A stretch of DNA of 64,000 nucleotides from Bacillota bacterium (GCA_023426125.1 JAFABI010000090.1:1-64000), one strand, 5' to 3'. Numbered from the stretch's first letter, positions 54,144 to 63,470 are shown. The notes: a model not told the origin generated them from the letters alone. Numbers and translations are program-made.

Positions 54144-54347
54144 ACGCCATACGAACCTCCAGTGATTCCTGATATCCTGGACAGGTGGCCAATGGCAGCC
54201 CCCTATGGATTAATGAGCCATAATCTTTTCACAGCATGAAATCAAACAAAGGCACTTTTCCGTGTGACATTTATCATGGTATACTAAAACGGGACCATTG
54301 CTGGGATACCCGGAAACAAAAGGGTACCATTTATAAGGAGTCGTATT

Positions 54348-55076
54348 ATGGGGAAAGATAGAAAACGCTTGCTGCTGGTTATGATGTTTTGCGTTTGGAT
54401 GATAGCAAGCCTGCCGATAACAGCCGCGGCAAATTCAGCGGAACCGCCGTCCCTGGTTATCCTTGTCAACCATCCGCCCGATGACCTTTCGATTGTATTG
54501 GTATCCGGTGAAAGTCAGCCGGAAGCGAAGGTTCGCCGGGTTGCGTGGGAAGGATATTATGCTTTTTATTCAAGGGACCTGCAGGCGGATGGAGGGTATA
54601 CGTTCAGAGCAACCACGAAGGACGGAAGCTTTGAATTCGCGATAGGCGAACTCTTGCAGCATTATAACAATGTATATACTTTAGACGTGGCCAATCAGGA
54701 GCTTAGGCCCGGAAAATATCCGCTCCGCTCGGCGCTTTTGGTGTCAATCCGGCTGCTGCTCACACTTTTGCTTGAAGCGGGCATTTTCTGGCTTTTCCGG
54801 TTCAGGCAAAAAAGAAGCTGGCTTATATTTCTTGCTATCAACGTCGTGACACAGGGCATATTGAATATTTGGCTGAACAGCGGAGGTTCGCTGATGCCGA
54901 ACTATTTGATTGTCAGTTTGATTTTCGGAGAGGTTTTTGTATTTGCGGCTGAAATGATGGCCTTCCCCATTTTCATCAAGGAGCACCAAAGAAGCCGCAG
55001 CTTGATTTATGCTTTTGTCGCAAATCTTATAAGCTTAATTGCCGGTGGTTATATTATCTCGGTATTGCCGGTTTAG
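54348..55076 (+). CDS. Hypothetical membrane protein with extracytoplasmic N-domain
   Basis: This 242-residue protein has a cleavable signal (LLLVMMFCVWMIASLPITAAA) and a ~100-residue beta-rich external domain (PPSLVILVNHPPDDLSIVLVSG, AFYSRDLQADGGYTFRATTKDGSFEF). Four to five membrane helices follow (LRSALLVSIRLLLTLLLEAGIFWLF, WLIFLAINVVTQGILNIWL, YLIVSLIFGEVFVFAAEMMAF, YAFVANLISLIAGGYIISV). It is conserved in Clostridia to my knowledge, but without a known function. A TAAGGAG lies 9 bp before the ATG. It is followed by a Ca2+-type P-ATPase gene 134 bp downstream. Confidence 0.7.
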   Translation: MGKDRKRLLLVMMFCVWMIASLPITAAANSAEPPSLVILVNHPPDDLSIVLVSGESQPEAKVRRVAWEGYYAFYSRDLQADGGYTFRATTKDGSFEFAIGELLQHYNNVYTLDVANQELRPGKYPLRSALLVSIRLLLTLLLEAGIFWLFRFRQKRSWLIFLAINVVTQGILNIWLNSGGSLMPNYLIVSLIFGEVFVFAAEMMAFPIFIKEHQRSRSLIYAFVANLISLIAGGYIISVLPV

Positions 55077-55209
55077 AGCGCATACCTGCTACAATGAAGG
55101 TTACATTGATACGGAAAACTTTTTGGTTTTTGTGTTCCGAAGACTTTTTGCTGCATAGATGGAGGAAAACAGTTGAAGACTAAAAAGTAGTATCAAGGAG
55201 GGCTTATCG

Positions 55210-57870
55210 TTGTCAGAAATGAAGAATTTACCGGGTGAAAAGCTGTTTCACACCATGGAAGCGCAGGAGGCATTGGAGTTTTACAAGTCCGGCGATGACG
55301 GCCTGACGGAGGCTGAGGCATCAGCCAGGCTGCAGACTTACGGCCCCAATGAAATCCGGGAGGGTAAGAAAAAGACCTTGTTTGCCAGGCTGCTGGAGCA
55401 GTTTAAAAATATCATGGTCATTATCTTGCTGGTTGCCGCGGCAATATCCGGATTGATGCACGAACTGGCGGATACCGCCATCATCCTCGTCGTGGTAATT
55501 ATCAACGCCGTGCTGGGCGTAATGCAGGAGAGTAAAGCTGAAAAAGCTCTGGAAGCTTTGAAGAAGATGTCTTCGCCCCAGGTAAAGGTTAAAAGGGACG
55601 GGCGGACGAAGCGGACAGACACCGGCAGGATCGTGCCGGGGGACATTGTGCTCCTGGAAGCCGGGGATTTTGTGCCTGCGGATATGAGGCTGCTGCAAAG
55701 CATGAGCCTGAAAATAGAGGAAGCCGCGTTGACGGGGGAATCGGTGCCCGTTGAAAAGACTGTCGCAAAAATCGACAAACCGGATATTGTCATCGGAGAT
55801 AGAAAAAACATGGCCTACTCCGGCAGCAGCGTTGCCTATGGCCGGGGCACCGGGATCGTTACGGCGACGGGCATGAGCACAGAGGTAGGGAAAATTGCAG
55901 TACATCTGGCGGATAACGAAGAACAGCAGACACCTTTGCAGAAAAAACTGTCGGAGATGAGCAAATACCTTACCATAGGGATTGTTGGAATATCGGTGAT
56001 TATCTTTCTGGCCGGTACCCTCCAGGGCAGGAACTATTTTGAGATGTTCCTGACGGCAGTCAGCCTTGCCGTGGCTGCGATACCCGAAGGGCTTCCGGCC
56101 GTGATCACTATTGTGCTGGCTTTGGGTGTTCAAAAAATGGCTAAAAGGAATGCAATCGTCCGGAAGCTCTCTGCTGTCGAAACTCTTGGAAGTACCGAAA
56201 TCATTTGCTCGGATAAGACAGGTACCCTTACACAGAATAAGATGACGGTAAAAGAGGTCTACCTTGACGGAGGAATCATAAACGCAGAGGCACCCGGCAT
56301 AGATAGCGGGAGCTTTGAGGTTTTTGTAAATTCCCTGGTGCTTTGCAATGACTCCAAAACCGACCGGTCGGAGGGAGGAAGCTTGAAATTTGCCGGTGAT
56401 CCCACGGAAACGGCGCTGACCTATTATGCCGCTCAAAAAGGGGTTGAGAAGGATGAGGCGGAGAAAATGGCCCCCAGGGAAGAGGAAATCCCCTTTGATT
56501 CCGACAGGAAGCTGATGACCACCATAAACCGAAAGAACGGCGGATACAGGATAATAACCAAAGGGGCTCCCGACGTGCTCCTTGACCGATGCACCGGTAT
56601 ATTGGACGGCGGAAAGGCAAGGCCGCTCACGGCAGAGGACAGGCACAGCATTATCAAGGGAAACAGCGGTATGGCGGGCAAAGCTTTGCGAGTGCTGGCA
56701 GTTGCAATAAAAGAAACGGATGCCATGCCCCGGGAAGTCTCAAGTGAAAAAACTGAGACAGATATGGTATTTGTAGGACTGGTGGGAATGATTGACCCTC
56801 CAAGGCCGGAAGTGAAGGAAGCTGTGAGAGTATGCGCCCGGGCGGGTATCCGCCCCATCATGATTACGGGAGACCACCGGGACACTGCGGCTGCCATTGC
56901 CGGGGAGCTTGGGATTATAAACAGCGATGAAGAGGTGATAACCGGCAGCGAACTGAATCTTATCGGCGAGGAAGAATTTGAAAAGGTCGTCGCTAAATAC
57001 TCTGTGTATGCGAGAGTATCTCCGGAGCATAAGGTCAGGATTGTGAATTCGTGGAAGAAGAAGGGCCGTGTCGTGGCTATGACAGGCGATGGGGTCAACG
57101 ACGCTCCGGCCTTGAAAGCGGCAGATATTGGGATCGGTATGGGCATAACGGGCACCGATGTAGCGAAAGGCGTTTCAAACATGGTGCTTGCAGACGACAA
57201 TTTTGCCACCATCGTCATTGCTGTGGAAGAAGGCAGGAAAATATACAGCAATATAAGAAAGACAATACAGTTCCTGCTGTCGTCGAATCTAGGAGAGGTG
57301 GTGACTCTGTTTATCGCTACAATGCTGAATTCGACAATCCTCTATCCCATCCACATACTCTGGGTCAATCTGGTGACAGACACGCTGCCGGCTCTGGCAT
57401 TGGGAGTGGAAAAGGCAGAAACGGACGTAATGAAGCAAAAACCCAGGAACTCGCAGCGCAGCTTTTTTGCGGAAGGTATGGGGTTTAGCATTGTTTATCA
57501 AGGCCTGTTCAAAGGAATGCTGACCCTGGCCGCATTTTATACCGGACTTAGCCTTTATTCCCCGGAAACTGCAATAACGATGGCTTTTGCAACCCTCGGC
57601 CTTATACAGCTGACCCATTCCCTGAATGTCCGGTCCAATGACAAATCGCTGTTGAGGCTGGGGATATTCACCAACCGATACCTTATAGGTGCTATTGTGT
57701 TTTCCGCCATCCTGCAGCTTGCAGTCATCATTTTTCCGTTCCTGAATACGGCATTCAGGGTTGTTCCCCTAAACGCACCACAGTGGGGAATCGTCTTTGC
57801 AGCGGCTTTTGCCATCATTCCCATCGTAGAAGCGGCGAAGGCCCTGGCGAATCTCAGAAAAGCTGCTTGA
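55210..57870 (+). CDS. Cation-transporting P-type ATPase, Ca2+ (P2A/SERCA-like)
   Basis: This 886-residue P2-type ATPase shows the N-terminal cation ATPase domain, LTGESVPVEK (actuator TGES, about residue 178), the M4 ion-binding AAIPEGLPAVITIVLALG, phosphorylation motif EIICSDKTGTLTQNKMTV (Asp about 340), KGAPDVLLDRC (nucleotide binding), MITGDHRDTA and MTGDGVNDAPALKAADIGIGMG. M5-M6 carry NPxx-like HILWVNLVTDTLPALALG. M4 PEGLPA with M6 NLVTDT matches calcium pumps. A TTG start (55210) follows AAGGAGG by 8 bp. It exports Ca2+ from the cytosol. Confidence 0.93.
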   Translation: MSEMKNLPGEKLFHTMEAQEALEFYKSGDDGLTEAEASARLQTYGPNEIREGKKKTLFARLLEQFKNIMVIILLVAAAISGLMHELADTAIILVVVIINAVLGVMQESKAEKALEALKKMSSPQVKVKRDGRTKRTDTGRIVPGDIVLLEAGDFVPADMRLLQSMSLKIEEAALTGESVPVEKTVAKIDKPDIVIGDRKNMAYSGSSVAYGRGTGIVTATGMSTEVGKIAVHLADNEEQQTPLQKKLSEMSKYLTIGIVGISVIIFLAGTLQGRNYFEMFLTAVSLAVAAIPEGLPAVITIVLALGVQKMAKRNAIVRKLSAVETLGSTEIICSDKTGTLTQNKMTVKEVYLDGGIINAEAPGIDSGSFEVFVNSLVLCNDSKTDRSEGGSLKFAGDPTETALTYYAAQKGVEKDEAEKMAPREEEIPFDSDRKLMTTINRKNGGYRIITKGAPDVLLDRCTGILDGGKARPLTAEDRHSIIKGNSGMAGKALRVLAVAIKETDAMPREVSSEKTETDMVFVGLVGMIDPPRPEVKEAVRVCARAGIRPIMITGDHRDTAAAIAGELGIINSDEEVITGSELNLIGEEEFEKVVAKYSVYARVSPEHKVRIVNSWKKKGRVVAMTGDGVNDAPALKAADIGIGMGITGTDVAKGVSNMVLADDNFATIVIAVEEGRKIYSNIRKTIQFLLSSNLGEVVTLFIATMLNSTILYPIHILWVNLVTDTLPALALGVEKAETDVMKQKPRNSQRSFFAEGMGFSIVYQGLFKGMLTLAAFYTGLSLYSPETAITMAFATLGLIQLTHSLNVRSNDKSLLRLGIFTNRYLIGAIVFSAILQLAVIIFPFLNTAFRVVPLNAPQWGIVFAAAFAIIPIVEAAKALANLRKAA

Positions 57871-57871
57871 A

Positions 57872-58894
57872 TCAAATCTCAAATTCCAGCGGCGTACCTT
57901 TTTGGGTAGAATTTCTTACAATAAGATCGGTCTTTAAAATCATCTGTTTGTTTTTCAATGCCGGCTTATCAATTCTGGACAGCATAATTTTAACGGCTTC
58001 TTCGCCCATCCGTGTTATCGGTAAGGCTACCGTTGAGAGGGAGGGCTCATACATCGCCGCAAGAGGGATGTTGTCAAAGCCTATTATGGCAATATCCTCC
58101 GGTATGCTGATCTTTTTTTGCAGGAAGTATTTCATGCAGCCGATGGCCAGGATATCGTTTTCCGCAACAAGGGCCGTCGGCATGTCGGGAAGCATTGCCA
58201 GCTTCCGTGCCGAGTTGTATCCTGACTGGAGGGTATAATTGTTATGAAATATATACCGGGGGTCCGCTTCATAGCCCGAAACCGCCATAGCCTTCATATA
58301 GCCGTTAAATTTGTCCCTGGAGATCATGTCATTCTCGGGGCCTCCTACATAGGCGATCTTCCTGTGACCCAGCTGGATCAAGTGGCGGGTGGAAGCATAG
58401 ATGCCTTCATATACGTCGATTACCACGGAATTGTACCGGGTATCTCCAATATCCCAGCCTAAAAAAACCATGGGTGTTTCAGGGTGGATGCCGGTGAAAT
58501 CGTCGATGACCTTCCGTGTGTTGACAAAACAAAGGATCAGTCCGTCCACATGATGGATGGACATGCCTGAAAGATATTGCGACATGGTCTCGGGGCTGTC
58601 GTCGGTGGTGTAGAGGATGGCGGTATAACCTTTTTGGAGTGCGGACAGCTTGATGGAAGTAAAGGTCTCTGCAAAAAACGGATTGACAATATCCGGCACA
58701 ATGACAGCCAGGGTCTTCGTTTTGCCGGTCCTCATACTTCGCGCCAGAAGGTTGGGCTTGTATTGAAGCGTATGGATAGCTTCTTCTACGCGCCTTTTTG
58801 TTTCTTCCTTCAAGGTATGATGGTTATTCAGATATTTGGAAACCGTACCGACGGAAACGCCGGCAAGCTTTGCCACTTCCTTCATTACTGCCAT
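57872..58894 (-). CDS. LacI family transcriptional regulator
   Basis: This repressor of about 340 residues has the head MKEVAKLAGVSVGTVSKYLNNHHTLKEETKRRVEEAIHTLQYKPNLLARSM. The effector domain includes LAVIVPDIVNPFFAETFTSIK, GHRKIAYVGGPEND, LPDMPTALVAENDILAIGCMKYFLQKKISIPEDIAIIGFDNI and YEPSLSTVALPITRMGEEAVKIML. ATG 58894 is favoured by AAAGAGG 9 bp upstream. It ends 1 bp from the stop of the convergent P-ATPase gene. It is divergent from the isomerase-aldolase-kinase operon at 59163 and most likely represses it. Confidence 0.9.
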   Translation of the reverse strand: MAVMKEVAKLAGVSVGTVSKYLNNHHTLKEETKRRVEEAIHTLQYKPNLLARSMRTGKTKTLAVIVPDIVNPFFAETFTSIKLSALQKGYTAILYTTDDSPETMSQYLSGMSIHHVDGLILCFVNTRKVIDDFTGIHPETPMVFLGWDIGDTRYNSVVIDVYEGIYASTRHLIQLGHRKIAYVGGPENDMISRDKFNGYMKAMAVSGYEADPRYIFHNNYTLQSGYNSARKLAMLPDMPTALVAENDILAIGCMKYFLQKKISIPEDIAIIGFDNIPLAAMYEPSLSTVALPITRMGEEAVKIMLSRIDKPALKNKQMILKTDLIVRNSTQKGTPLEFEI

Positions 58895-59051
58895 GGATGC
58901 CAACCTCTTTGTTTGATATTTTTTTTAATTAAAAACATTATAAAATATGGAGTTTTAAAAGTAAATCCTTTTACGAAAAAACCGCGGGGGAGGATTTTGA
59001 CACAAATGAGGAAAAGCGGTTGAAATTATGAAAAAATAATTTATAAACTAG

Positions 59052-59127
59052 TTGTAAAATTAGAAATGAAACGTTATATTTATTATATGGCATTAAGATA
59101 TTGATTCTATTGCCATATAATAAATAT
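59052..59127 (+). promoter_or_regulatory. Promoter and 17-bp inverted-repeat operator of the isomerase operon
   Basis: TTGTAA (59052-59057)-N17-TATATT (59075-59080) overlaps a perfect inverted repeat, ATATTTATTATATGGCA (59076-59092) with TGCCATATAATAAATAT (59111-59127). Each arm is bordered by CGTTATA-like sequence (59072 and 59132). The repeat may bind the divergent LacI protein or form a leader hairpin. Confidence 0.55.
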
Positions 59128-59162
59128 GAATCGTTATATTATTGCGATAAGGAGGTAATTCA

Positions 59163-60563
59163 ATGCGGAAAATGACATTTGCTCTTTATTTCGGCAACAG
59201 GGGGTTCTTCCCCGGGTCCTTGATCGCCAAAGCCAGGAATGAGATGACAGACACTTTGCAAAAACTGGGCTATGGCGCTCTCCTCACGGAGGAGGCTTCA
59301 ACACGCTACGGTGCGGTTGAGACAGCGGAGGAAGGCAGAAAATATGCGGCTTTTCTGAAGGAGCACCGGGGAGAATACGACGGAGTGATCCTCTCCCTTC
59401 CCAATTTCGGAGATGAAAACGGGGCGATTGCCGCACTGGAGGATTGCGGCGTTCCCATTCTTATCCAGGCATATCCCGACGAAGTGGGGAAAATGGATTT
59501 TGAAAACAGGCGGGATGCTTTTTGTGGGAAGTTCTCCATCATGGATGTGTTTTACCAGTACAGGCTGCCTTTTACGGTATTCAAGCCCCATACCGTGCAC
59601 CCTTGCGACGATGTCTTCCAAAAGCAGTTGAGCGCATTCGCTGCAGTATGTCGAATTGTAAAAGGAATGAAAAGGTTTACGGTCGGCGCTGTCGGAGCCA
59701 GGACCACTGCCTTCAAGACGGTCCGCTTTGATGAATTGGCCTTGCAGAAGTATGGAATTACAACGGAGGCGTTGGACCTTTCCGAGCTGTTTATGAGGGT
59801 CAGGGATATAAAGACCGGGACGGACAGGTTTGCTTTGAAGAAAGCGGGATTGGAGAACTACACAAACTGGACGGGAGTGCCGGAAGCAAAGCTTGAAATG
59901 CTGACAAAAGTGAGTATTGCCCTGGATGATATCATTGATGAATATAAGCTCGATTGCCTGGCGCTCCGGTGCTGGATAGAGATGGAAAAAGAACTGGGGG
60001 TATCGCCCTGCGTGCTTTTAAGCGAGCTTAACGACCGCGGTATTGTCGCAGCCTGCGAGCTTGATGTGTGCAATGCAATACCCATGTATGCGCTATCCCT
60101 GGCCTCGGAGTCGCCGGCAACCTGCCTGGACTGGAATAACAATTTCGGCGGGGAAGAAAACAAATGCATACTTTTCCACTGCGGCCCCGTGCCTCAAAGC
60201 CTCATGACGGGAAAAGGCAGCGTAATCGAGCATGCGATGTTTGCAAAGAGCTTCGGCGCGGGCTGCGGCTGGGGCTGCAACGTGGGAAGGATCGCGGAAG
60301 CTCCCATGACCTTTGCCAGTATGAAGACAGAAGATGGCAGACTTGTCTCTTATCTGGGCGAAGGCCGTTTTACCGGCGAACCCATTGAAGAAGGCTTCTT
60401 CGGGTGTGGAGGAGTCGCGGAGATTCCCGGCTTGCAGGATAAGCTTCTCACCATAGGAAAGAAAGGCTTCAGGCATCATGTAGGCGTAACCTTCGGAAAT
60501 GTCGCACTGCCTGTAAAAGAAGCGTTTACCACCTATCTGGGCTATGACTTGCTTGAACTGTAA
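59163..60563 (+). CDS. L-fucose/L-arabinose isomerase-like protein
   Basis: This 466-residue protein has the layout of the FucI/AraA-like isomerase superfamily: an N-terminal alpha/beta domain (EYDGVILSLPNFGDENGAIAAL) and a central catalytic region (VGAVGARTTAFKTVRFDELALQKYGI; LDCLALRCWIEMEKELGVSPCVLLSELNDRGIVAACELDVCNAI, with metal Glu/Asp). The C-terminal barrel follows (CLDWNNNFGGEENKCILFHCGPVPQSLM). Such enzymes interconvert aldoses and ketoses with Mn2+. AAGGAGG precedes the ATG. With the kinase and class II aldolase downstream it completes an isomerise-phosphorylate-cleave pathway for a pentose or deoxyhexose. The sugar is unknown. Confidence 0.85.
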   Translation: MRKMTFALYFGNRGFFPGSLIAKARNEMTDTLQKLGYGALLTEEASTRYGAVETAEEGRKYAAFLKEHRGEYDGVILSLPNFGDENGAIAALEDCGVPILIQAYPDEVGKMDFENRRDAFCGKFSIMDVFYQYRLPFTVFKPHTVHPCDDVFQKQLSAFAAVCRIVKGMKRFTVGAVGARTTAFKTVRFDELALQKYGITTEALDLSELFMRVRDIKTGTDRFALKKAGLENYTNWTGVPEAKLEMLTKVSIALDDIIDEYKLDCLALRCWIEMEKELGVSPCVLLSELNDRGIVAACELDVCNAIPMYALSLASESPATCLDWNNNFGGEENKCILFHCGPVPQSLMTGKGSVIEHAMFAKSFGAGCGWGCNVGRIAEAPMTFASMKTEDGRLVSYLGEGRFTGEPIEEGFFGCGGVAEIPGLQDKLLTIGKKGFRHHVGVTFGNVALPVKEAFTTYLGYDLLEL

Positions 60564-60629
60564 AATGGCGGAACAGGTGAATAATTCAAATCTGGTTCCT
60601 GCAGGCAGGAAAAAAGGGAATTCAATGTA

Positions 60630-60649
60630 GGAGCGGCCATTAGCTGTCC
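60630..60649. repeat. GC-rich REP-like palindrome (degenerate)
   Basis: GAGCGGCCATTAGCTGTCCG is a decayed member of the window-wide palindrome family, lying in the 162-bp gap between the isomerase and the aldolase. Confidence 0.55.
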
Positions 60650-60725
60650 GGTATTTATTACCACAGATTCTATTTATGTGGATGCGCAAAGGGCCCTCCT
60701 GCACTACATTAAAGGAGGGGATTTC

Positions 60726-61730
60726 GTGGCGATTGTTACGGTTAGAAAACAGGTTCTGGGGATCTATGAAGAAGCGGAACAGAAAAGATGGGTGTTACCC
60801 TGCTTCTGTTCTGAGAATTTGACTACAACGGAAGCTGTCCTGGCAGCCGCAAAGGAATATGGGGATGAAAAGGGGATCAGGGATATCCCTGTCATTCTTG
60901 CAATCACCTGTCAATATGACCACAGGCCACAGGCTTCCTACTATACACATACACGGCGTTGGGACACCGGACTGAAGCTGTTTGCCGGCGACCTGAAAAT
61001 CCTGGCAGGCAAAGGAGGTCCGTATGAAAACCTCCGGGTGATGATACACCTTGACCACATCCAGTTTGACACGGACAGGGAGCTGCTTTCCTGGAACATG
61101 GAGGAGTTTTCATCCATTATGTTCGATGCCTCCAGACTTCCTTTCAGCGAAAACATAAGGCTTACCAGGGAATTTGTCCGGGCAAGCGGCAGTTTGATTG
61201 TTGTGGAGGGGGCATGCGACGAAATCGTCGATGCCGGGGGTGCGGAAAAAAGTGAGCTGACAACGCCCGAAAAGGCGGAAGAATACTTCCGTCAGACCGG
61301 AGTGGACCTTATCGTTGCAAATCTTGGAACGGAGCACAGGGCAAGCGCAAAGGAGCTTAAGTATTACGGGGAATATGCGGGAAAGATCAGGGACAGGATT
61401 GGTACAAAGATCGTTCTTCATGGAGCGTCCTCTGTCCCTGCGGACCAAATTGCAGGGCTTATGGACGACGGCGTTTGCAAGGTCAACCTGTGGACCGCGC
61501 TTGAGCGGGATTCTTCTCCCGCGCTTTTGAAGACCATGGTTGAAAATGCATCCAGGGTAGGCGGCAGGGATATGGCACAGACGCTTTTATTGGATGGAAT
61601 GTTGGGGCCGAATTCCATCACGGGAGAAAAAGCTTCATTGAGCTACTTTACGACGGAAGCCCGCCAGAAGATTGTTTTCAGTGAAATGAAAAAAATCGCC
61701 TACGGGTATTACAAGCTGTGGTACAGGTAA
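60726..61730 (+). CDS. Class II fructose/tagatose-bisphosphate aldolase family protein
   Basis: This 334-residue Zn-dependent aldolase fold shows RWVLPCFCSENLTTTEAVLAAAKEYG, VMIHLDHIQFDTDRELL (metal His/Asp), FSSIMFDASRLPFSENI, VVEGACDEIVDAGG (in place of the usual EGELG/EAEIG), VDLIVANLGTEHRA, IVLHGASSVPADQIAGLMDDGVCKVNLWTALE. The HGASS and KVN motifs bind the phosphate. The GTG start at 60726 is set by AAAGGAGGGG. It probably cleaves a ketose 1-phosphate made by the linked isomerase and kinase into DHAP and an aldehyde. Confidence 0.88.
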   Translation: MAIVTVRKQVLGIYEEAEQKRWVLPCFCSENLTTTEAVLAAAKEYGDEKGIRDIPVILAITCQYDHRPQASYYTHTRRWDTGLKLFAGDLKILAGKGGPYENLRVMIHLDHIQFDTDRELLSWNMEEFSSIMFDASRLPFSENIRLTREFVRASGSLIVVEGACDEIVDAGGAEKSELTTPEKAEEYFRQTGVDLIVANLGTEHRASAKELKYYGEYAGKIRDRIGTKIVLHGASSVPADQIAGLMDDGVCKVNLWTALERDSSPALLKTMVENASRVGGRDMAQTLLLDGMLGPNSITGEKASLSYFTTEARQKIVFSEMKKIAYGYYKLWYR

Positions 61731-61735
61731 TGTAC

Positions 61736-61753
61736 GGCGGCCATTGGCCGTCC
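61736..61753. repeat. GC-rich REP-like palindrome
   Basis: GGCGGCCATTGGCCGTCC lies just after the aldolase stop. Its right flank (CTGTCATAGTAAGCG...AACCATAGAATGGCGAA) matches that of the copy at 52105, so both derive from one longer element. Confidence 0.65.
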
Positions 61754-61791
61754 ACCTGTCATAGTAAGCGAAAACCATAGAATGGCGAATA

Positions 61792-61861
61792 TGTCAAGGG
61801 GACAGGTACATTGACATGCAGTAGTTGACACTCAAGTGTCAATGTACCTGTCCCCTTGACA
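61792..61861. repeat. 25-bp perfect inverted repeat with nested palindrome
   Basis: The arms at 61792-61816 and 61837-61861 (TGTCAAGGGGACAGG with CCTGTCCCCTTGACA at their outer parts) are perfectly complementary over 25 bp around a 20-nt loop. A second palindrome TTGACACT-CA-AGTGTCAA (61825-61842) is nested across the loop. A partial extra copy (TGTCCCCTTGACA) follows at 61862. It lies in the 243-bp gap between the aldolase and kinase genes. Confidence 0.8.
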
Positions 61862-61904
61862 TGTCCCCTTGACATTGTCCGCTTGACATGGATTGCATTT
61901 TTGC

Positions 61905-61924
61905 GGACGCGCAATGCGCGTCCC
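61905..61924. repeat. GC-rich REP-like palindrome
   Basis: GGACGCGCAATGCGCGTCCC is a perfect palindrome around AAT/ATT, identical to the copy at 40803-40822. It lies 50 bp upstream of the kinase start. Confidence 0.7.
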
Positions 61925-61973
61925 TACAGCCGCTGTATGATGTGGGCATTAATATGAAAAAGGAGAGAGTCAT

Positions 61974-63470
61974 ATGTGTCTTTTGGGTATAGATATAGGG
62001 ACTTCCGGCTGCAAGGCGTCGATCATTGATCCGGAAGGGAATATCAAGGGGCAGGCGTATAAGGAATATGCACTGGTTACTCCGCGCCAGGGCTGGGAGG
62101 AACTAAACCCCGAGCTGGTATGGAATTCGGTGAAGGAAGTGATCGCGGCGTCACTTGCCGGATTCAAAGGAGATAGCATAATCGCCGCCAGTGTTTCCTC
62201 CTTCGGTGAGGCTGCAGTCCCTGTCGGCAAAAACGGCAATGCGCTTTATAACAGCATCATTTACATTGATACAAGAGGAGAAGAGGAAGCCTCTTATCTC
62301 CGGGGAAAGCTGGGAGATGAAAAAATACTGGGGATAACGGGCGTATCGGCCCATCCCATGTACACCATCAACAAAATAATGTGGCTGAAAAAGCATATGC
62401 CGGAGGTTTACGGCAAGGCATGGAAGTTCCTTCTCTTTGCCGATTACATTCTGTTCAGGCTTGGCGCAAGACCCCATACCGATTATTCTCTTGCCGCAAG
62501 GACAATGGCCTTTGATGTTATTCAAAAAAAATGGTCCGCAGAGATCCTGGAATATGCCGGGATAGATGAAGATAAATTTGGTGAGGCGGTACAGGCCGGT
62601 ACGGTGGTGGGCAGAATATCGAAAAACGTTGCGGAAGAGCTGGGGCTTCCCAGGGAGCTTGTCCTTGTGGCAGGCGGGCATGATCAGCCCTGCGCGGCTC
62701 TTGGGGCGGGAGTCATAAGAAACAATATCGCGGTGGACGGTTTGGGTACGACGGAATGCATAACACCTGCATTTGACCGGCCGGTAATATCGGATGCCAT
62801 GGCGGGAAGCAGCTTTGCCTGCGTGCCTCATGTTATAAGGAATATGTATGTGACTTATGCATTTACCTTTACCAGCGGCAGCATGCTTAAATGGTTCAGG
62901 GACAATTTCGGCCACAAATACAAGGAAGAAGCGGCCAGGACAGGCATAAACATTTATGACCTTTTAATCGAAAAGGCAGCCGGGGGGCCTTCCAGGATCC
63001 TTGTTTTGCCGCATTTTGCAGGAGCTGCGACCCCCTATATGGACACCTCGGCAAGAGGCGCGATTGTCGGCCTTGATATAAACTCCACGCCGGAAGATAT
63101 GATCAAAGGGATCCTGGAGGGAATAACCTTTGAGATGATGGTGAACCTTGAGAGGCTCAACGACGCCGGAGTAGAGGTGGAAGAACTGAGGGCCGTGGGG
63201 GGATTGGCCAAATCAGAGCCCTTCCTGCAGTTAAAAGCGGATATGATGGGGAGGAAGGTGACCACCCTGAAAATCTCGGAAGCCGGCACGCTGGGGGTAG
63301 CAATCCTGGCCGGTACGGCAAGCGGGGTATATGGCAGCATAGAGGACGCTGTCGGAAAGCTGGTGAAGAAAAAAAAGGAGTTTTACCCTGATGGAAAGCT
63401 CCATGAAATGTATAGGGAGAAGTATGAAACCTATAAAAGGATCTATCCTGCAGTCAGGAGTATATTTTAG
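61974..63470 (+). CDS. FGGY family carbohydrate kinase (xylulokinase-like)
   Basis: This 498-residue sugar kinase shows LLGIDIGTSGCKASIIDPEG, GWEELNPELVWNSVKEVI, IYIDTRGEEEA, GVSAHPMYTINKIMWLKKHMPEVY, DYSLAARTMAFDV, VLVAGGHDQPCAALGAGV (catalytic Asp), VDGLGTTECITPAF, LVLPHFAGAATPYMDTSARGAIVGL and LRAVGGLAKSEPFLQLKADMMG (adenosine pocket). It phosphorylates a ketose made by the isomerase at 59163. AAGGAGAGAG lies 9 bp before the ATG. Last recognised gene of the operon. Confidence 0.9.
   Translation: MCLLGIDIGTSGCKASIIDPEGNIKGQAYKEYALVTPRQGWEELNPELVWNSVKEVIAASLAGFKGDSIIAASVSSFGEAAVPVGKNGNALYNSIIYIDTRGEEEASYLRGKLGDEKILGITGVSAHPMYTINKIMWLKKHMPEVYGKAWKFLLFADYILFRLGARPHTDYSLAARTMAFDVIQKKWSAEILEYAGIDEDKFGEAVQAGTVVGRISKNVAEELGLPRELVLVAGGHDQPCAALGAGVIRNNIAVDGLGTTECITPAFDRPVISDAMAGSSFACVPHVIRNMYVTYAFTFTSGSMLKWFRDNFGHKYKEEAARTGINIYDLLIEKAAGGPSRILVLPHFAGAATPYMDTSARGAIVGLDINSTPEDMIKGILEGITFEMMVNLERLNDAGVEVEELRAVGGLAKSEPFLQLKADMMGRKVTTLKISEAGTLGVAILAGTASGVYGSIEDAVGKLVKKKKEFYPDGKLHEMYREKYETYKRIYPAVRSIF

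Noticed and set aside
55321..56646. 441-codon open frame on the minus strand
   Set aside because: It is antisense to the conserved P-type ATPase gene, with His/Arg/Gly-rich composition typical of a shadow frame, and no start signal.
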